The notes under the pieces were generated by a model. The model worked only from the letters and a program-made list of their open reading frames with translations. It made no database searches and was not told where the DNA came from. A stretch of 64,000 nt of DNA from an uncultured Prevotella sp. (lineage in GTDB: Bacteria; Bacteroidota; Bacteroidia; Bacteroidales; Bacteroidaceae), in NCBI RefSeq assembly GCF_946407605.1, contig NZ_CAMJOS010000003.1, forward strand, positions 1-64,000. The letters are read 5' to 3'. Made by a program: the position numbers and the translations under genes. Shown here one piece after another: positions 62,372 to 64,000 of the stretch; positions within the stretch are counted from its first letter, which is position 1; each line of letters starts with the position of its first letter.

Positions 62372-63724
62372 TTATCTGAATGAACGTATCAGTTTTTTCA
62401 ATTGCATCTCGCAGTCTTCTGCATTGATATTGATAGCATGGGCATCTCTGAAAGGTTTGGGAATCTGCTCGCTGTTAATGTTACTGTCATCAATAACCAC
62501 CGGAGCAAAATAGGGTAGACCATATCTGAAATCCATCTCTCTGATGGCCATTGCCCATTCCTTGCGGAAAAAACGCCGTCCGGGAATCAGTGTGGTGCTT
62601 GAAATGATAGGCATGAAACGTTTGGCTTTTGATATCTTCTCTTCTATGATAGTTTCGTATAGATCGGATGATTTCAACTCCCTTTTATCAAACCATGTCT
62701 TTGCACCGAGAGCCTCCAGTTTTTCTGCTACATATGCGGCTTTATCCCTATCTTCATCGGCATAAGAGATAAAGACATCTATTTCATCGTTATCCGCTTT
62801 TTGCTCGTTAGATTCTATGGTAGTATCAGGTTTTTGGGCCTGTCTCTTTTCCCATCTGTCCATGAACTCATTTATAAAAATACTGCCATTCTCAAAAATT
62901 TCTGTCTGAATGCGCGATAAGAAACGCATTAATTCCTTGTCTTCACCAACTTTTGTCCTTGTTACTACACCCTGCATCTCACTGGTGGCAGAGGATAGCG
63001 AAAAATTGCGGATAGAATGCCAGAAGAAACGGAATAGCCAATTTGGATAGTTGCATCCCAGCAGCAAAAGAAACTTACCACTCAAATACTTGCTGATTTT
63101 TTCTGGACGTGTCTCTATATTATGCCACATGTGGAGATAGTCCAAGAAGTCATCATCGGTTACTTTGTATGATTTGTTGATGCGACTCTCTTTGCCAAAC
63201 AGATAATATAAGGTTGGGGTATTGGCAGAGAGTGTTCCATCAATGTCATTGCGGCTGGATTTGTCATAGACCTTGACTACTACATTGCCAAATGTGGCAT
63301 ACAGAGAAGACTCTAGTCCTGGTACATATGATGTGGTAAGGATTAGCGGGAATTTCCCTATGGCTAGAAATTCCTCTATGTTGTTTCGGCAGCGTACCCT
63401 TGTCGTACGCAGAATAGAGTCAATCTCAAAGTAAAGGTCAGTCTTTTTGCCAGCATTACGACGGTTTTTAAAATTTTCGACATCAATTGTGTCGGTGATT
63501 GTTGTGAAGTCTACTGTCTCATCGTTGATATTGAATTTGCGTGATAATTCTCTTATAAGAAATGTATCAATTCGCATATCAGTTCCGCTCTCTTCATCTT
63601 TGATATAGAAAAACTCATCACCAATGATAGGTACCACACGCTCACGGTCAATAGCATCAAGCAGAATGTTCCAATTCCTGTCATTGATGGTCTCAACTGT
63701 ATTATTTTGTTCTTTTGTATCCAT
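62372..63724 (-). CDS. SIR2-like domain fused to TIR
   Basis: 450 residues. The SIR2-like part spans about 20-280: VVPIIGDEFF, PLILTTSYVPGLESSL, YYLFGKES and FLLLLGCNYPNWLFRFFW. The usual TxNYD and LHG catalytic motifs read TTSYV and LFG here, so NAD cleavage by this domain is doubtful and it may only bind nucleotide. The TIR domain spans about 315-445 (IDVFISYADEDRDK; Glu389 in FFRKEW). Start is the ATG at 63724, 150 bases after cassette D. Partner of the STAND protein. Confidence 0.85.
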   Translation of the reverse strand: MDTKEQNNTVETINDRNWNILLDAIDRERVVPIIGDEFFYIKDEESGTDMRIDTFLIRELSRKFNINDETVDFTTITDTIDVENFKNRRNAGKKTDLYFEIDSILRTTRVRCRNNIEEFLAIGKFPLILTTSYVPGLESSLYATFGNVVVKVYDKSSRNDIDGTLSANTPTLYYLFGKESRINKSYKVTDDDFLDYLHMWHNIETRPEKISKYLSGKFLLLLGCNYPNWLFRFFWHSIRNFSLSSATSEMQGVVTRTKVGEDKELMRFLSRIQTEIFENGSIFINEFMDRWEKRQAQKPDTTIESNEQKADNDEIDVFISYADEDRDKAAYVAEKLEALGAKTWFDKRELKSSDLYETIIEEKISKAKRFMPIISSTTLIPGRRFFRKEWAMAIREMDFRYGLPYFAPVVIDDSNINSEQIPKPFRDAHAININAEDCEMQLKKLIRSFR

Positions 63725-63873
63725 ATTTATAGTACTATAATCTATAAAATTTGTCTTTTCGTATTAAGAATAATCATGTCATTCAATAACCAGTTGGTCA
63801 TTGAATATATCTTTAAAGAACTTCTTCATGTTGTATTTCCTGTTCATATAGGAACGTTTTAGGTTGTTGGCAG

Positions 63874-63939
63874 CAAAAGTACAAAAAAAATATGAAAATA
63901 CAATCTTTTTGACAGAAAAATGCCAAAAAGATTGTATTT
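63874..63939 (-). promoter_or_regulatory. Island promoter cassette D
   Basis: On the minus strand TTG at 63901-63903, 19 bases, TACTTTTG at 63874-63881. Arms AAATACAATCTTTTTG (63896-63911) and CAAAAAGATTGTATTT (63924-63939). Compared with A and B, the G-C pair next to the core is A-T here on both arms. The flank to the window end resembles the flank of cassette B. No gene is seen in 63725-64000. Confidence 0.8.
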
Positions 63940-64000
63940 GTTTGTGAAACTAGTATGTTGGGGTAAGGAATCGCTACCTGTTATTCCGGTATTATTAGTT

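Noticed and set aside
58500..63724. Labelling the locus as Thoeris, CBASS or a named Avs system
   Set aside because: SIR2 and TIR are in one protein with no SLOG domain, there is no cyclase, and the STAND protein has a multi-TM and WG tail. No known type fits.
36641..64000. Prophage or integrative element
   Set aside because: No integrase, portal, capsid, relaxase or att repeats were seen; tRNA-Gln at 33892 is not followed by a repeated 3' end that I could find.

Overview
The window looks like chromosomal DNA of a Prevotella-like member of the Bacteroidales. Evidence is the repeated TTTG / TAnnTTTG promoter pair of this phylum, a BspA-type leucine-rich-repeat surface protein, DUF5683 and DUF4332 proteins, an IHF/HU-like protein of the Bacteroidetes type, the parA-parB-DUF5683-lytic transglycosylase-rsh gene order, and the rsfS-ftsH-cdsA order. 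No integrase, phage structural gene, conjugation gene, CRISPR array or rRNA was seen.

Positions 1 to about 36.6 kb are mostly ordinary chromosome. In order they hold a large secreted propeller protein, tRNA-Phe, alaS, a membrane-spanning Kelch/AraC regulator, an HU-like protein with a repeat-bearing leader, a BspA-like surface protein, and a RAYT-like HUH transposase beside a palindrome-rich array of about 22-bp units. A long leftward operon follows (parA, parB, DUF5683, lytic transglycosylase, rsh, nadE, merR). Then come surE-lpxB, a lipoprotein-like PP2C phosphatase, a BASS transporter, DUF4332, nadB, dacB, an outer membrane barrel, rsfS-ftsH-cdsA, tRNA-Gln, and a TonB receptor with an ECF S-component.

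From about 36.6 kb to the end every gene is on the minus strand and the DNA becomes visibly AT-richer and accessory in character. Two linked blocks stand out. (1) 36641-42135: a near-continuous operon of a one-TM protein, a two-TM channel with RCK-like and RyR domains, an ECF sigma factor, an anti-sigma-like/C39-peptidase-like/RyR fusion, a PrsW-type membrane protease, a small RyR protein and a hypothetical protein. (2) 42220-63724: a dense island of TIR-domain proteins, seven intact and two relics. Their TIR domains are joined to a membrane segment, a duplicated IF-2 N-terminal-like module, a zinc ribbon with coiled coil, SEL1 repeats, a beta-rich periplasmic region, Hsp70 plus WG repeats, or a SIR2-like domain. 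A STAND NTPase with membrane segments and WG repeats, a TPR lipoprotein-like partner and an M48 peptidase trio lie among them.

Three transcription units of the island start with the same promoter cassette: a 13-17 bp inverted repeat overlapping the -33 element, 19 bases, then TACTTTTG. Base changes in the two arms are compensatory between copies. A fourth, diverged copy precedes the Hsp70-TIR gene. This suggests one regulator or one duplicated regulatory unit controls the island. A plausible but unproven reading is a NAD-centred stress or defence system: TIR domains hydrolyse or cyclise NAD, STAND/Hsp70/TPR/SEL1/WG modules sense and scaffold, and the RyR-domain channel and sigma/anti-sigma/PrsW module next door respond. 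Relic TIR genes, a chimeric gene and duplicated cassettes show that the island is being actively rearranged.
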